Shown one piece after another: positions 18,807 through 27,236 of a stretch of DNA of 64,000 nt. How positions within the stretch are numbered: the first letter of the stretch is position 1; each line of letters begins with the position of its first letter. The translations under genes were made by a program, and so were the position numbers. The notes under the pieces were generated by a model that saw only the letters and a program-made list of their open reading frames with translations, made no database searches and had not been told where the DNA came from. Source of the DNA: Burkholderia stabilis (GTDB lineage Bacteria; Pseudomonadota; Gammaproteobacteria; Burkholderiales; Burkholderiaceae); contig NZ_CP016443.1 in the NCBI RefSeq assembly GCF_001742165.1, positions 2,728,001 to 2,792,000 of the forward strand. Direction: 5' to 3'.

Positions 18807-19787
18807 TTTCCCGCGATTTTCTCTTATGGGTAAATCGTCTCCCTCGTACCAACGCAAGACGAATCATTCCCGTCCTCGTCGACCCCGTCACGCCCACTCC
18901 ATGGCTCGTGCCATGCGCATTTCCGTCGCACGGAAAAGCGCTGTCCGGCCCGGCGCTTTTTCGATGCGGCCACGTAACATCATTAAAAATGAAACGTGTT
19001 CGGTGGGTGACTTTTGAAAGCTGGTTCTTCGCTTGCCCGCCCCTGTTTCCGGCCCGGATGGATCACGCACCATCAACGCTTGCAGCCGCTTCCGATCCCG
19101 CGCCTCGCCGCAGGCTCCGCGTACCGTCGTCGCGGCACACAGCCCATCAAGCAATTCGTGCGCCATTGCCGCGCCGCCCTTGACCTTCCGGGCGTCGAGG
19201 GACGTCGAGCGGGATCGGCTCACCGAATCCGAGCCAAATGTTTCAGTGCTGAAACGCCCGGTCAAAGGGGCTGATGGAAAACGAATTTCGGACTTTCCGG
19301 CGGACCCGCGCGGTAGCTGCCGGGAAATCGTCATGCGAATTCCGCGAGCGCCGGAGGGAAAGATCGGATTTGAATCCGAAAATCAGGTTCGCCAGTCGTC
19401 ATTTCATATGCGCGCAACCCGGGACGATTTCCGCATTGCTCCTTCGGAGCATGGCCAGGAACTGGTTTTCCCTGAATCATCCGAGCTGATTTCACTCGTT
19501 TGTCAGATGAAGGCTGCGACGTTCACGACGTTGCATGCCTGAAACGTTTTATCGACGCAATTTTGGATTGCGATGACGTGTCAATTTCGGCGCCTTGGTC
19601 CGGTGCCCATTTGCGACCGATGGTACGGTTCTAGCTTGAAAGCAGAACTATAAGAATCCGGATTTTTTTGTCTGGCATAAAGCGCACAGAAAAAATCACG
19701 ACATAACACCCCGATTCTGAATGGCACGTCGCCGTGCTCGTTTCGTTAACGAGATGAACTTATTTTGCATATCAAAGGATGAAAATC
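18807..19787. other. Long divergent intergenic region between nfrBA and the DUF2334 operon
   Basis: 981 bases between two divergent polysaccharide gene groups, much longer than other gaps here. No open frame has a ribosome binding site plus a recognisable product. The outer parts are AT-richer (18720-18840 and 19640-19780), fitting two promoters facing away from each other. Space is ample for regulatory sites or a small RNA, but I see no diagnostic motif. Confidence 0.5.
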
Positions 19788-20084
19788 ATGCCTTCTCACC
19801 GCAATCAATCTTTTCGGCTCGGATTGAGCACAGTCGGAGCACTCGTCACATTAATCTCTACGCTCGTCTTTGCCGTCGCTGTTCAGGATGCGAATGCGGA
19901 CGAGAAAGGCAAGCCGGCTGTCGGCCAGATCAAGCCGCCGCCGTTGCCGAACGGCTCCGCCCAGGCCAACGTGAAGCCGGGCATGTCCGAAGAGGACTGG
20001 GAGAACGCCTACAAGGAGACGGGGCGCCCCAAGTTCAACAGGAAGTCGATCAAGAAAACCGGTGACAACGTCCAACGCGACTAG
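19788..20084 (+). CDS. Small exported protein of the NfrAB-associated locus
   Basis: 98 residues. AAAGGA lies eight bases before ATG 19788, so I prefer it over the ATG at 19779, which directly abuts AAAGG. A signal peptide or single membrane segment (about 10-35, ending VQDANADE) precedes a short, charged, proline-containing mature part with PGMSEEDWENAYKETGRPKF and a basic end. No family recognised. It is 12 bases upstream of the DUF2334 gene and clearly co-transcribed. May be an accessory factor for the polysaccharide deacetylase or its glycan. Confidence 0.6.
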   Translation: MPSHRNQSFRLGLSTVGALVTLISTLVFAVAVQDANADEKGKPAVGQIKPPPLPNGSAQANVKPGMSEEDWENAYKETGRPKFNRKSIKKTGDNVQRD

Positions 20085-20096
20085 GGAGAAACGGCC

Positions 20097-21740
20097 ATGA
20101 AAAAGATCCTGCTTGTCATCGCCCTGCTGGCCGGGCTCGCGCAAATGACGTTGCCGGGCACCGCGCAAGCGCAGACCACCACTGCCCATACGCTCGTGCT
20201 GTACGACAACCCGGCCAACGACCCGTATTCGAAGCTCGGCCTGATGTACAGCATCATGCTGAGGAACCTGCTTGGCCACTTCAACGCGACGGTCGATCTG
20301 GTGCCGATCCAGAACTACACGGCCGGCATGGTCGCGAACCACGACGTCACGTTCTACATCGGCGACTACTACAACAACCCGATCCCGACGGCGTTCATGA
20401 GCGACGTGATGACCGCCACGAAGACCGTGGTCTGGTTCAAATACAACCTGTGGCAGCTGGCGTGGAACACGGCGTACACCTTCAACCAGACCTTCGGGTT
20501 CAGCTTCCAGGGCATTGCCGGGTTGAACACGACGCCATCGTCGAGCAATCCGAGCCCCGGGTTCTACGACACGGTCACGTACAAGAACCTGTCGATGGTG
20601 AAGTACTACGCGTACAACGCGTCGACCGGCGCGATCAGTGCGGACCCGGACGTCGGGCTGACCCAGGTCGTCGACTCGACCAAGGCGCAGGCGCTCGTCA
20701 CGATCAAGAACAGCGTGAGCGGCGCAACCGCGCCGTACATCATGCGTTCGGGCAAGCTCTGGTATTTCGCCGATGTACCGTTCTCCTACATCGGGCCGAC
20801 GGATCGATACCTGGTGATCTGCGACATCCTGCACGACATCCTGCAGACCAATGCACCGGTGAATCACCGTGCGCTCGTTCGCCTGGAAGACCTCGACGCA
20901 TTTACGACGACCAGCTCGATGACGTTGCTGACGAATTACCTGTACTCGAAGCGCATCCCGTTCACGATGGCCACCATCCCCGTGTATACGGACCCGAACG
21001 GCTATTACAACGGCGGCGTCTCGGAGACGATCCATCTTGCGCAGGCAACAGGCCTCAAGAGTTCGCTGAACTATGCGCTCGCGCGCGGCGGCTCGATCGT
21101 GATGCATGGCATGACGCACCAGTACGATTCGACGCCGAACCTTTTGAACGCGGTCACCGGCAACGACTATGAGTTCTGGTTCGCGGTCCAGAACCGCCCC
21201 GTCGACGAGGATTCCGTTCCGTGGGCGGAAGCCAGGATGGCTGCGGGCCTGCTCGAGTTCACGCTCAGCGGCTACAAGATCGTCGGCTTCGCCGCGCCGC
21301 AATACCAGATGTCGCCGAATGCATCGACCGCTACGGCCCTCACGTTCCCGACGACGTTCCAGCGGGCCGTCTACTACACCGCGACCAATCCGCAAATCGG
21401 AACGGGGGCGCCCAACCAGGACTTTTCGGCCGGGCAGTTCTTCCCGTACATCATCAATTCCGATTATTACGGACAGCGGATCGTTCCGGAGAACATGGGC
21501 AGTATCCAGTACAACATCTGCAATATCGACCCGTTCTCGTGCATCTCGTACACGTGGCAGCAACTCGTCACCAATGCGCAATACGGCCTGGCGGTGCGGG
21601 ACGGTTTCGCGTCCTTCTTCTTCCACCCGTACTGGCTTGAACCCGATCTCCACTTGCCGGCCTACCAGGACTTCCAGAGCCTGATCACCGGCATTACGAA
21701 TCTCGGCTACAAGTTCGTGGATGGCACGACCGCCAAGTGA
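20097..21740 (+). CDS. Exported DUF2334-type polysaccharide deacetylase-like protein
   Basis: 547 residues, AGGGAGAAACGGCC before the ATG. Signal peptide 1-25 (AQAQ). The N-terminal ~250 residues look like a Rossmann/GATase-like module; from about 255 on is the DUF2334 domain with putative metal ligands in VRLEDLDAF (~262-270), HGMTHQY (~336) and FFFHPYW (~508), the NodB-related layout of carbohydrate esterase 4. Likely removes acetyl groups from an exported glycan in the periplasm, as partial deacetylation is common in exopolysaccharide systems. Second gene of a three-gene run (19788, 20097, 21847) divergent from nfrBA. Confidence 0.75.
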   Translation: MKKILLVIALLAGLAQMTLPGTAQAQTTTAHTLVLYDNPANDPYSKLGLMYSIMLRNLLGHFNATVDLVPIQNYTAGMVANHDVTFYIGDYYNNPIPTAFMSDVMTATKTVVWFKYNLWQLAWNTAYTFNQTFGFSFQGIAGLNTTPSSSNPSPGFYDTVTYKNLSMVKYYAYNASTGAISADPDVGLTQVVDSTKAQALVTIKNSVSGATAPYIMRSGKLWYFADVPFSYIGPTDRYLVICDILHDILQTNAPVNHRALVRLEDLDAFTTTSSMTLLTNYLYSKRIPFTMATIPVYTDPNGYYNGGVSETIHLAQATGLKSSLNYALARGGSIVMHGMTHQYDSTPNLLNAVTGNDYEFWFAVQNRPVDEDSVPWAEARMAAGLLEFTLSGYKIVGFAAPQYQMSPNASTATALTFPTTFQRAVYYTATNPQIGTGAPNQDFSAGQFFPYIINSDYYGQRIVPENMGSIQYNICNIDPFSCISYTWQQLVTNAQYGLAVRDGFASFFFHPYWLEPDLHLPAYQDFQSLITGITNLGYKFVDGTTAK

Positions 21741-21846
21741 GGCGGGCGTGGTGGCAAGCTTGTGCGACCCGCGCCGACAACGCGGGTCGCACGTTCGTGT
21801 TCGATCGACTACGATGAGGCCCGAAGAGGCTTCCGGGGAATCCGTA

Positions 21847-22794
21847 ATGACCCAGTCCGCCAACCCGGCCAGGCGCGGCATTCGACAGCGCATGGGCCGG
21901 CTCCGGCTTGCCGGCGCGCCGCGCGCGCCCCGGGCGGCGACGCTCGCGGCCATCGGCGCATCGCTCGTCCTGGCCGCATGCAGCTGGGCCGCGCAAGGCG
22001 TGCGTGCCGACGGCATCGTCTGGCAGGTGGACAACGCGACGACGAATCCCGTCGGCAACTGGCAGGCGCTCGGTGTAAGCGATCTGCTGATCCAGTGGGT
22101 CGTCGTCGACGATACCGCGTACGTTGTCGGCACGCGCCTGCCTGCCGCGGCGCATCTTCCCGACTGGGAACGCATCGGCCGCGCGCCGTGGGCCAGGAAC
22201 GTGATCCTGGGCCTGGCCGGCTATCAGGACGAAAAGCGTGCGCGCACCCACCTGTCCACGCTCGCGGACCAGTCCGTCGAGGCGGCGCGCGCGCCGATCC
22301 CGCTGCATGTGACCGGCTACTACTTCCCGGTCGAAATCGACCCGACCTGGCAGGACGCGCCCAAGCTCGCCGAGATTCTGCAGCGGCTGCCGCACCCGCT
22401 GTGGGTGAGCGTCTACGACCAGACCAACATCGGCGGAAAAGCGCTGGCGGACTGGCTCGCCGCGTGGCTGCCTGCCGACGTCGGCGTGTTCTTCCAGGAT
22501 GGTTGCGGCGTCTATGCCCGCGAGCCGTACGTCGCGCGCACTTACCTCGACGAGCTGACGGCGCGCCTGGGCAAACGACGCGTGCGGGTCATCGCCGAAG
22601 CGTTCCGGCCGGCCGAGCATGGCGGGTTCCGTTCGGCCAGCGCCGAGGAGCTGGGCAGGCAGCTTCAGGCCTATCGCGGCTATTCGGTTTATCTGTTCGA
22701 TGGTCCGCACTATGTGTCGGACGACCTCACGCGCGAACTCGCGAACTGGACGGCCAAGCCGGCTCCGGTCGCGCCTGCCGGGCCGGGGCATTGA
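21847..22794 (+). CDS. Lipoprotein with a possible TIM-barrel glycosidase-like (DUF4434-like) fold
   Basis: 315 residues from ATG 21847 (GGGGAA eight bases upstream). A basic N-region and hydrophobic stretch end in lipobox LAAC (C45), so it is likely lipid-anchored. The body has barrel-like strand motifs: GIVWQVDNATT, LLIQWVVVDDTAYV, HVTGYYFPVEID, LWVSVYDQTNIGG, VGVFFQDGCGVYA and RRVRVIAEAF, reminiscent of DUF4434-type glycoside hydrolase-like proteins; I cannot place catalytic residues firmly. It follows the DUF2334 gene by 106 bases and probably belongs to the same operon, giving the locus a second candidate glycan-cleaving or -binding protein. Confidence 0.6.
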   Translation: MTQSANPARRGIRQRMGRLRLAGAPRAPRAATLAAIGASLVLAACSWAAQGVRADGIVWQVDNATTNPVGNWQALGVSDLLIQWVVVDDTAYVVGTRLPAAAHLPDWERIGRAPWARNVILGLAGYQDEKRARTHLSTLADQSVEAARAPIPLHVTGYYFPVEIDPTWQDAPKLAEILQRLPHPLWVSVYDQTNIGGKALADWLAAWLPADVGVFFQDGCGVYAREPYVARTYLDELTARLGKRRVRVIAEAFRPAEHGGFRSASAEELGRQLQAYRGYSVYLFDGPHYVSDDLTRELANWTAKPAPVAPAGPGH

Positions 22795-23091
22795 TTCGGC
22801 GCTGTCGCGCCGTTCAATCGTTTGATGGCCAGGTCGCGAGCCCCGTTGATCCCGATGAGAATTGCCCGACATGCATTGCCTCCGGTTGTCGCGCCGGTTC
22901 GGAAGCCGTTCCAGCGCAGGGCGGGGCGGCGGCGGGCATTGAAACTTGCGATATCCTCCGATGGCAGCGGCTCGCGATGATTCGCCATGACGCATGTCGT
23001 CCGTCTCTGTGCGAAGCGTTAAGGCAAGCCTGAAACAATCGAAAACGCCCGGGTCGAACACGGACATAACCCTTCCAGCACAGGCAAAACG

Positions 23092-24162
23092 ATGATGACT
23101 TCCAGCGACGGCCTGACCAGTCCCGCGCGGCTCCTGCGACTCGCCTCATGGGTGATTGCGATCATCTTCGCCGTCTTTCTGAACATGCTCGGCAGTCTCG
23201 TGATTCGCGACATGGCCTTCGCCCCGAGAGGCGGGCCGCCCGTCATCGAGCAATTCGCGGATGCGCCGGCGAAAGCGCGGCTGGACGCTGCGCGGCGCGA
23301 TCTGCAGGCGCAACACGACACGCTTGCCGGGAAGGCCGACGCCATGGAGGTGGCACGCGGGCGTGCCGCGAAGGAGTACGCGGCCGAGAAGGAAAGCTTC
23401 CGCAACTGGCTGGCCACCCGCTCGGTGACCGGAGACAGCGCGCGGGACCCGGACATTCTGGCGAGAACGCGCAAGCTGGACATGCTGCAGGCCGTGGTCA
23501 CCCACTGGCAGCATCAGATCGATGCGATCGGCGACCAGCAACGGGCACTGGCATCGCAGCAGGCTCGCGTGGACACGCAAATCGCCGATGCGGCCGCCGC
23601 AGCCGAACGGCGCCTCGACGCGGCGACCCGGCATTACGAGTTGCAGGTGTTCGGCCTGCGGCTTGCGCTGACGTTACCGATACTGCTGATTGCGATCTGG
23701 CTGTTCATCCGCTACCGCAAGGCGCGCTACTGGCCTTTCGTGTACGGGTTCGGCCTGTTTGCGCTGAGCGCGTTTTTCATCGAACTGGTTCCGTACCTGC
23801 CGAATTTCGGCGGTTATGTCCGGGTCCTGGTCGGCATTGCGCTCACGGTATTCGCCGGCCTTTACATGATGAAGGCGTTTCAGCGCTACGCCGAACGCAA
23901 GCGGCTCGAATTGCAGCAGGATCAGGGCGCACGCGCGCGTACGATCGGATATGAAAAGGCCGTTCGCTCACTCGAAAAGAAGCGCTGCCCGTCATGCGAC
24001 AAACAATGGAATCTCGGCGGCGACGATTCCACGTTCTGCGTGCATTGCGGGTTGAGGCTCTTCAATGTATGCGGATGCGGTGGCCGCAATTTCTTCTTCT
24101 TCCCGCATTGCCATCAATGCGGTGCTGCGCAGGGCAACGAGGCGCCGGCGGCATCGGATTGA
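23092..24162 (+). CDS. Inner-membrane protein with periplasmic coiled coil and C-terminal zinc ribbon
   Basis: 356 residues. One N-terminal membrane segment (about 15-38), a long Ala/Arg/Gln-rich helical stretch (about 60-185) predicted to form a coiled coil, then three closely spaced membrane segments (about 187-265), and a C-terminal zinc-ribbon region with CPSCDKQW, CVHCG, CGCGG and CHQCG. No family name recognised. The zinc ribbon would face the cytoplasm if the four helices bring both ends to the same side. It lies 297 bases after the lipoprotein gene, same strand, so a link with the polysaccharide locus is possible but unproven. Confidence 0.6.
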   Translation: MMTSSDGLTSPARLLRLASWVIAIIFAVFLNMLGSLVIRDMAFAPRGGPPVIEQFADAPAKARLDAARRDLQAQHDTLAGKADAMEVARGRAAKEYAAEKESFRNWLATRSVTGDSARDPDILARTRKLDMLQAVVTHWQHQIDAIGDQQRALASQQARVDTQIADAAAAAERRLDAATRHYELQVFGLRLALTLPILLIAIWLFIRYRKARYWPFVYGFGLFALSAFFIELVPYLPNFGGYVRVLVGIALTVFAGLYMMKAFQRYAERKRLELQQDQGARARTIGYEKAVRSLEKKRCPSCDKQWNLGGDDSTFCVHCGLRLFNVCGCGGRNFFFFPHCHQCGAAQGNEAPAASD

Positions 24163-24496
24163 CGGAGCACGCGCGCGCCGGGTTCCGGGGGCGACGAAAC
24201 CCCCTCGCTGCAAGGCCCCCAAGGCCGCACGACGCCCGACGAAACAATCGCCCCGATTGCATGCCCGCGCGACAGCCCACCCACCCGAAACCCCGCATCA
24301 ACCCCCATCCCCCGGCGCATCCCGCGCGCCCATTTGATGACCAAACCGCAAGACCTAGTGCATAGATATCGTTTGCCGCGGCCTTAATGACTATCGACAA
24401 TCGTGGCTCGAATTCGCCGCCGTGGCGCCAGAAGCGGCGCGGCGGCCGGTATCTGGCGGCTATCCCGGCCGTCCGCGCCATCCAGCTCACGACGAC
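24163..24496. other. Intergenic region upstream of aminotransferase gene
   Basis: 334 bases with C-rich stretches near 24280-24320 and an AT-richer part near 24350-24390 that could hold the promoter of the next gene. No gene, repeat or clear terminator seen. Confidence 0.5.
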
Positions 24497-25696
24497 ATGT
24501 ACGCGTTCACTCCCTCATTCCAGAATCCCGCCGGCTCGCCGATCCGCGAGTTGTTCAAGTACCTGTCCGAACCGGGCATGATTTCCTTCGCGGGCGGTTA
24601 TCCGGCCAGCGACCTGTTCGACGTCGACGGCCTGAACGCGGCCGCCGAACGCGCGTATTCGCAGCCCGTGCGCTGCCTGCAATACGGGCCGACCGACGGC
24701 CTCGCCGAACTGAAGCAGCAATTGATCGCGCTGATGGCGCGCCGTGGCGTCGCGTGCACGCCGGCCGAACTGCTCGTCACGACCGGCTCGCAACAGGGCC
24801 TCGACCTGCTGCTGCGCGTGATGGTGTCGCCCGGCGACGTCGTGCTGACCGAACAGCCGGCTTACCCGGCCACGCTGCAGGCGATGCGTCTGCAGCAGGC
24901 GCGCATCGTGACGATCCCCGTCGACGGCGAAGGTCTCGACGTCGATCGTCTCGCCGAACAACTCGCGTCCGGCGCGATCGCGCAGCCAAAGCTGCTCTAC
25001 ACGGTTCCGACCTTCGCGAACCCGACGGGCGCGACGCTCACGCGCGAACGCCGGCTGAAACTGCTGCGTCTCGCGGTGCAATACCGTTTCCTGATCGTCG
25101 AGGACGATCCGTACGGCGATCTGCGCTTCGCAGGCGAAGCCGTGCCGTCGATGCTCGCGCTGGCCGGCGAAGTGGACGGCGCGCGCGACTGGATCGTGCA
25201 TTTCGCGAGCCTGTCGAAGATCGTCGCGCCCGGCTTGCGCGTGGGCTGGACGATCGCGCCGGCCGAGATTGCGCGGCGCTGCGTGATCGCGAAGCAGACG
25301 GTCGATCTGTGCAGCGCACCGTGGACGCAGGCTACCGCCGCCGAATACCTGGCCGATGGCGCGCTCGAACGCCATCTGCCGCGCATCACCGCCGCGTACC
25401 AGCGCAAATGCGACGCGATGTGCGATGCGCTGCGCGACGGCTTCGGCGATGCGATCGAATTCCATCGCCCCGAGGGCGGGATGTTCGTGTGGGCGCGGAT
25501 CGGCGCGGTGTCGTCGGATGTGCTGCTGCAACAGGCGATCGCGAACAAGATCGTGTTCGTGCCCGGCAAGGCGTTCTTTGCGGACAACGTCGACGCGGCG
25601 TCGCTGCGCCTGTCGTTCGCCGCGCCGGACGTCGACGCGATCCGGGAAGGCGTCGCGCGCCTCGTGCGCGCGTATGGTGCGGCGCTGGCCGCGTGA
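24497..25696 (+). CDS. PLP-dependent aminotransferase (class I, 2-aminoadipate/LysN-like)
   Basis: 399 residues from ATG 24497; the open frame extends upstream, but this start gives the usual N-terminus. Fold-type I features: ISFAGGYPASDLF, YGPTDGLAELKQQL, TTGSQQGLDLL, NPTGATLTRERR, EDDPYGDLRF (PLP Asp) and the Schiff-base lysine in SLSKIVAPGLRVGW. This pattern is that of the aminotransferase module also found in MocR proteins and in LysN-type aminotransferases, here without a DNA-binding domain. Substrate unknown. A 63-codon gene follows 12 bases downstream. Confidence 0.88.
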   Translation: MYAFTPSFQNPAGSPIRELFKYLSEPGMISFAGGYPASDLFDVDGLNAAAERAYSQPVRCLQYGPTDGLAELKQQLIALMARRGVACTPAELLVTTGSQQGLDLLLRVMVSPGDVVLTEQPAYPATLQAMRLQQARIVTIPVDGEGLDVDRLAEQLASGAIAQPKLLYTVPTFANPTGATLTRERRLKLLRLAVQYRFLIVEDDPYGDLRFAGEAVPSMLALAGEVDGARDWIVHFASLSKIVAPGLRVGWTIAPAEIARRCVIAKQTVDLCSAPWTQATAAEYLADGALERHLPRITAAYQRKCDAMCDALRDGFGDAIEFHRPEGGMFVWARIGAVSSDVLLQQAIANKIVFVPGKAFFADNVDAASLRLSFAAPDVDAIREGVARLVRAYGAALAA

Positions 25697-25708
25697 GGAG
25701 ACAGGAAC

Positions 25709-25900
25709 GTGAACATCATCGTCAACCCCACCGCGCCGATGGGCGCGGCGTCACGCGCCGGTGACAACCGGCCCGTCGAACACCGGTCGTCGCAGATCAG
25801 CGCGGGGCCGCAGTATGTGGCCGACGTGCTCGGCCGGTTCGGCGCGGAGCCGGCGACGGAGGCCGGCGATGCGGCGCCGGTCGTGCTCGGCTACAACTGA
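25709..25900 (+). CDS. Small hypothetical protein coupled to the aminotransferase gene
   Basis: 63 residues from a GTG start, with GAGGAGACAGGAAC directly upstream, a good ribosome binding site partly inside the preceding stop region. Composition (MNIIVNPTAPMG... ending VVLGYN) shows no known motif. The strong site and 12-base spacing argue for translation; the lack of any family argues for caution. Confidence 0.45.
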   Translation: MNIIVNPTAPMGAASRAGDNRPVEHRSSQISAGPQYVADVLGRFGAEPATEAGDAAPVVLGYN

Positions 25901-25999
25901 GCGTCGCGAAGGAAGGCGGCGGCCGCATCAGGCGCGAGCCGTCGCCGAAGCAAACGGTTAAGCTTGCGCGATCGAAACACGTGCGATCGCCTCTCCCTC

Positions 26000-26587
26000 A
26001 TGCCCGACTCATCCTCCGAATCGCTCGCGCGAACATACGACCGCGTGTGGTCCTGCCTCGAAGCCGGCGTCAGCGTGCAACGCTCGCCGTTCACGATGCT
26101 GCAGGCCGCGACGCTCGGCATCGACGGCGCACCGAAGGTGCGCACGATCGTGCTGCGGCAGGTGAGCCGCGCCGATCGCGTGCTGTCGTTTCATACCGAT
26201 GCGCGTTCGGAGAAGGTCGCGGAGCTGCGCCGCGATCCGCGCATGTCGATCGTCGCGAACGATCTCGATTCGCTCGTGCAGATTCGCGCGGAAGGCGCGG
26301 CATCGATCTGCGACGACGAAGCGCAACGGCGCGCGATCTGGCAATCGAGCCGCCCGCATACGCTGCTGCTGTATCGCGCACCGTTGCCACCCGGCACGCC
26401 GGTCGAGTCGCCCGAAGATGCGCATGTCGACGGCACGGCGCCAACCGGCGACGGCTATGAAAACTTCTGCCTGATTCACATGACGATCACGCGCATCGAC
26501 TGGCTCGAACTCGCACGCGCCGGCCATCGCCGCGCGGTGTTCGATCTGCATGAAGGCGGGTACGAAGGCCGCTGGATCGCGCCTTGA
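26000..26587 (+). CDS. Pyridoxamine 5'-phosphate oxidase-related FMN-binding protein
   Basis: 195 residues from ATG 26000. N-terminal split-barrel segments typical of the PNPOx-like family: TLGIDGAPKVRTIVLRQ, LSFHTDARSEKVAELRRDPR and MSIVANDLDSLVQIR. PNPOx proteins bind FMN; this shorter, divergent type (Alr4036-like) is usually not a vitamin B6 oxidase. The following operon runs in the opposite direction. Its nearness to a PLP enzyme gene is suggestive but not evidence of function. Confidence 0.75.
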   Translation: MPDSSSESLARTYDRVWSCLEAGVSVQRSPFTMLQAATLGIDGAPKVRTIVLRQVSRADRVLSFHTDARSEKVAELRRDPRMSIVANDLDSLVQIRAEGAASICDDEAQRRAIWQSSRPHTLLLYRAPLPPGTPVESPEDAHVDGTAPTGDGYENFCLIHMTITRIDWLELARAGHRRAVFDLHEGGYEGRWIAP

Positions 26588-26611
26588 TGCACGTCGACGC
26601 GCATCGGTCGA

Positions 26612-26893
26612 TTACGACCCGCGATCCGCGAGATTGGCCAATGCGGCCGCGAGGTCATGTTCTCCGTCGTCGGCCGACGGGACGATGGCCGGTGCGGTGA
26701 CTTCACCCCAGAACGGCAGGCGCCACTGGGGATCATGGTGATGACCGAGGACGACGGCCCGATAAAAGCCGTCGGGACGTCGAGCAATCAGCGCGACCAG
26801 ATGGCGATCGGCGAGATGCGTTTCGACGACGGGCATCTCGCCGGGCATGAGCGCGCCGCTCCAGATGCCGCCGTACTTTTCTTCCCATCCCAT
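26612..26893 (-). CDS. Hypothetical protein, last gene of LysR operon
   Basis: 93 residues (MGWEEKYGGIWSG, LVALIARRPDGFYRAVVLGH, ending LADRGS). No family recognised and no signal or membrane segment. The start lies 17 bases after the stop of the preceding gene on the same strand, so it is part of a three-gene operon with the LysR regulator. Codon use is like its neighbours. Confidence 0.6.
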   Translation of the reverse strand: MGWEEKYGGIWSGALMPGEMPVVETHLADRHLVALIARRPDGFYRAVVLGHHHDPQWRLPFWGEVTAPAIVPSADDGEHDLAAALANLADRGS

Positions 26894-26910
26894 CCGTGCT
26901 CCCCTTCAGG

Positions 26911-27231
26911 CTATATCGCCCAGGTGCCGAAATTCCTGCCCGGGCCTTCCGCCAGTTGCAGGAAGACTTGCCAGCTCGTCTCGGGGTCGCCATTGCCGAC
27001 GGCGGCGTGAAGTTCGTCCAGCGTAGCGGCGATGCCCTGATCGGCGCCGAAGCGCTCATCGTTGAGCGCACGCAGCAGCGGAATGAGTTGCCCGGTGATT
27101 TCAGCGGTGGCCGACGCGGCCTGTCCGGACGCCGGCGCGTCACGCCATGCGAGAAGCCGCCGCCGGATTCGATCTTCGATTTCAGCGGCTTTGAGAATGT
27201 GCGGGGCCATCGGGTGATCGAGATCGAGCAT
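26911..27231 (-). CDS. Hypothetical helical protein downstream of LysR gene
   Basis: 106 residues, mostly alpha-helical by composition (ILKAAEIEDRIRRRLLAWRD, LIPLLRALNDERFGADQG, WQVFLQLAEGPGRNFGTWAI). No known motif. Its ATG begins five bases beyond the LysR stop, so the two are translationally linked. The frame extends upstream into the LysR gene, but only this start avoids a large overlap. Confidence 0.6.
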   Translation of the reverse strand: MLDLDHPMAPHILKAAEIEDRIRRRLLAWRDAPASGQAASATAEITGQLIPLLRALNDERFGADQGIAATLDELHAAVGNGDPETSWQVFLQLAEGPGRNFGTWAI

Positions 27232-27236
27232 GGCGC

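Noticed and set aside
19722..19745. Sigma-54-like GG...GC element (TGGCACGTCGCCGTGC)
   Set aside because: GG and GC are 11 bases apart instead of the required 10, and the -12 lacks TTGC.
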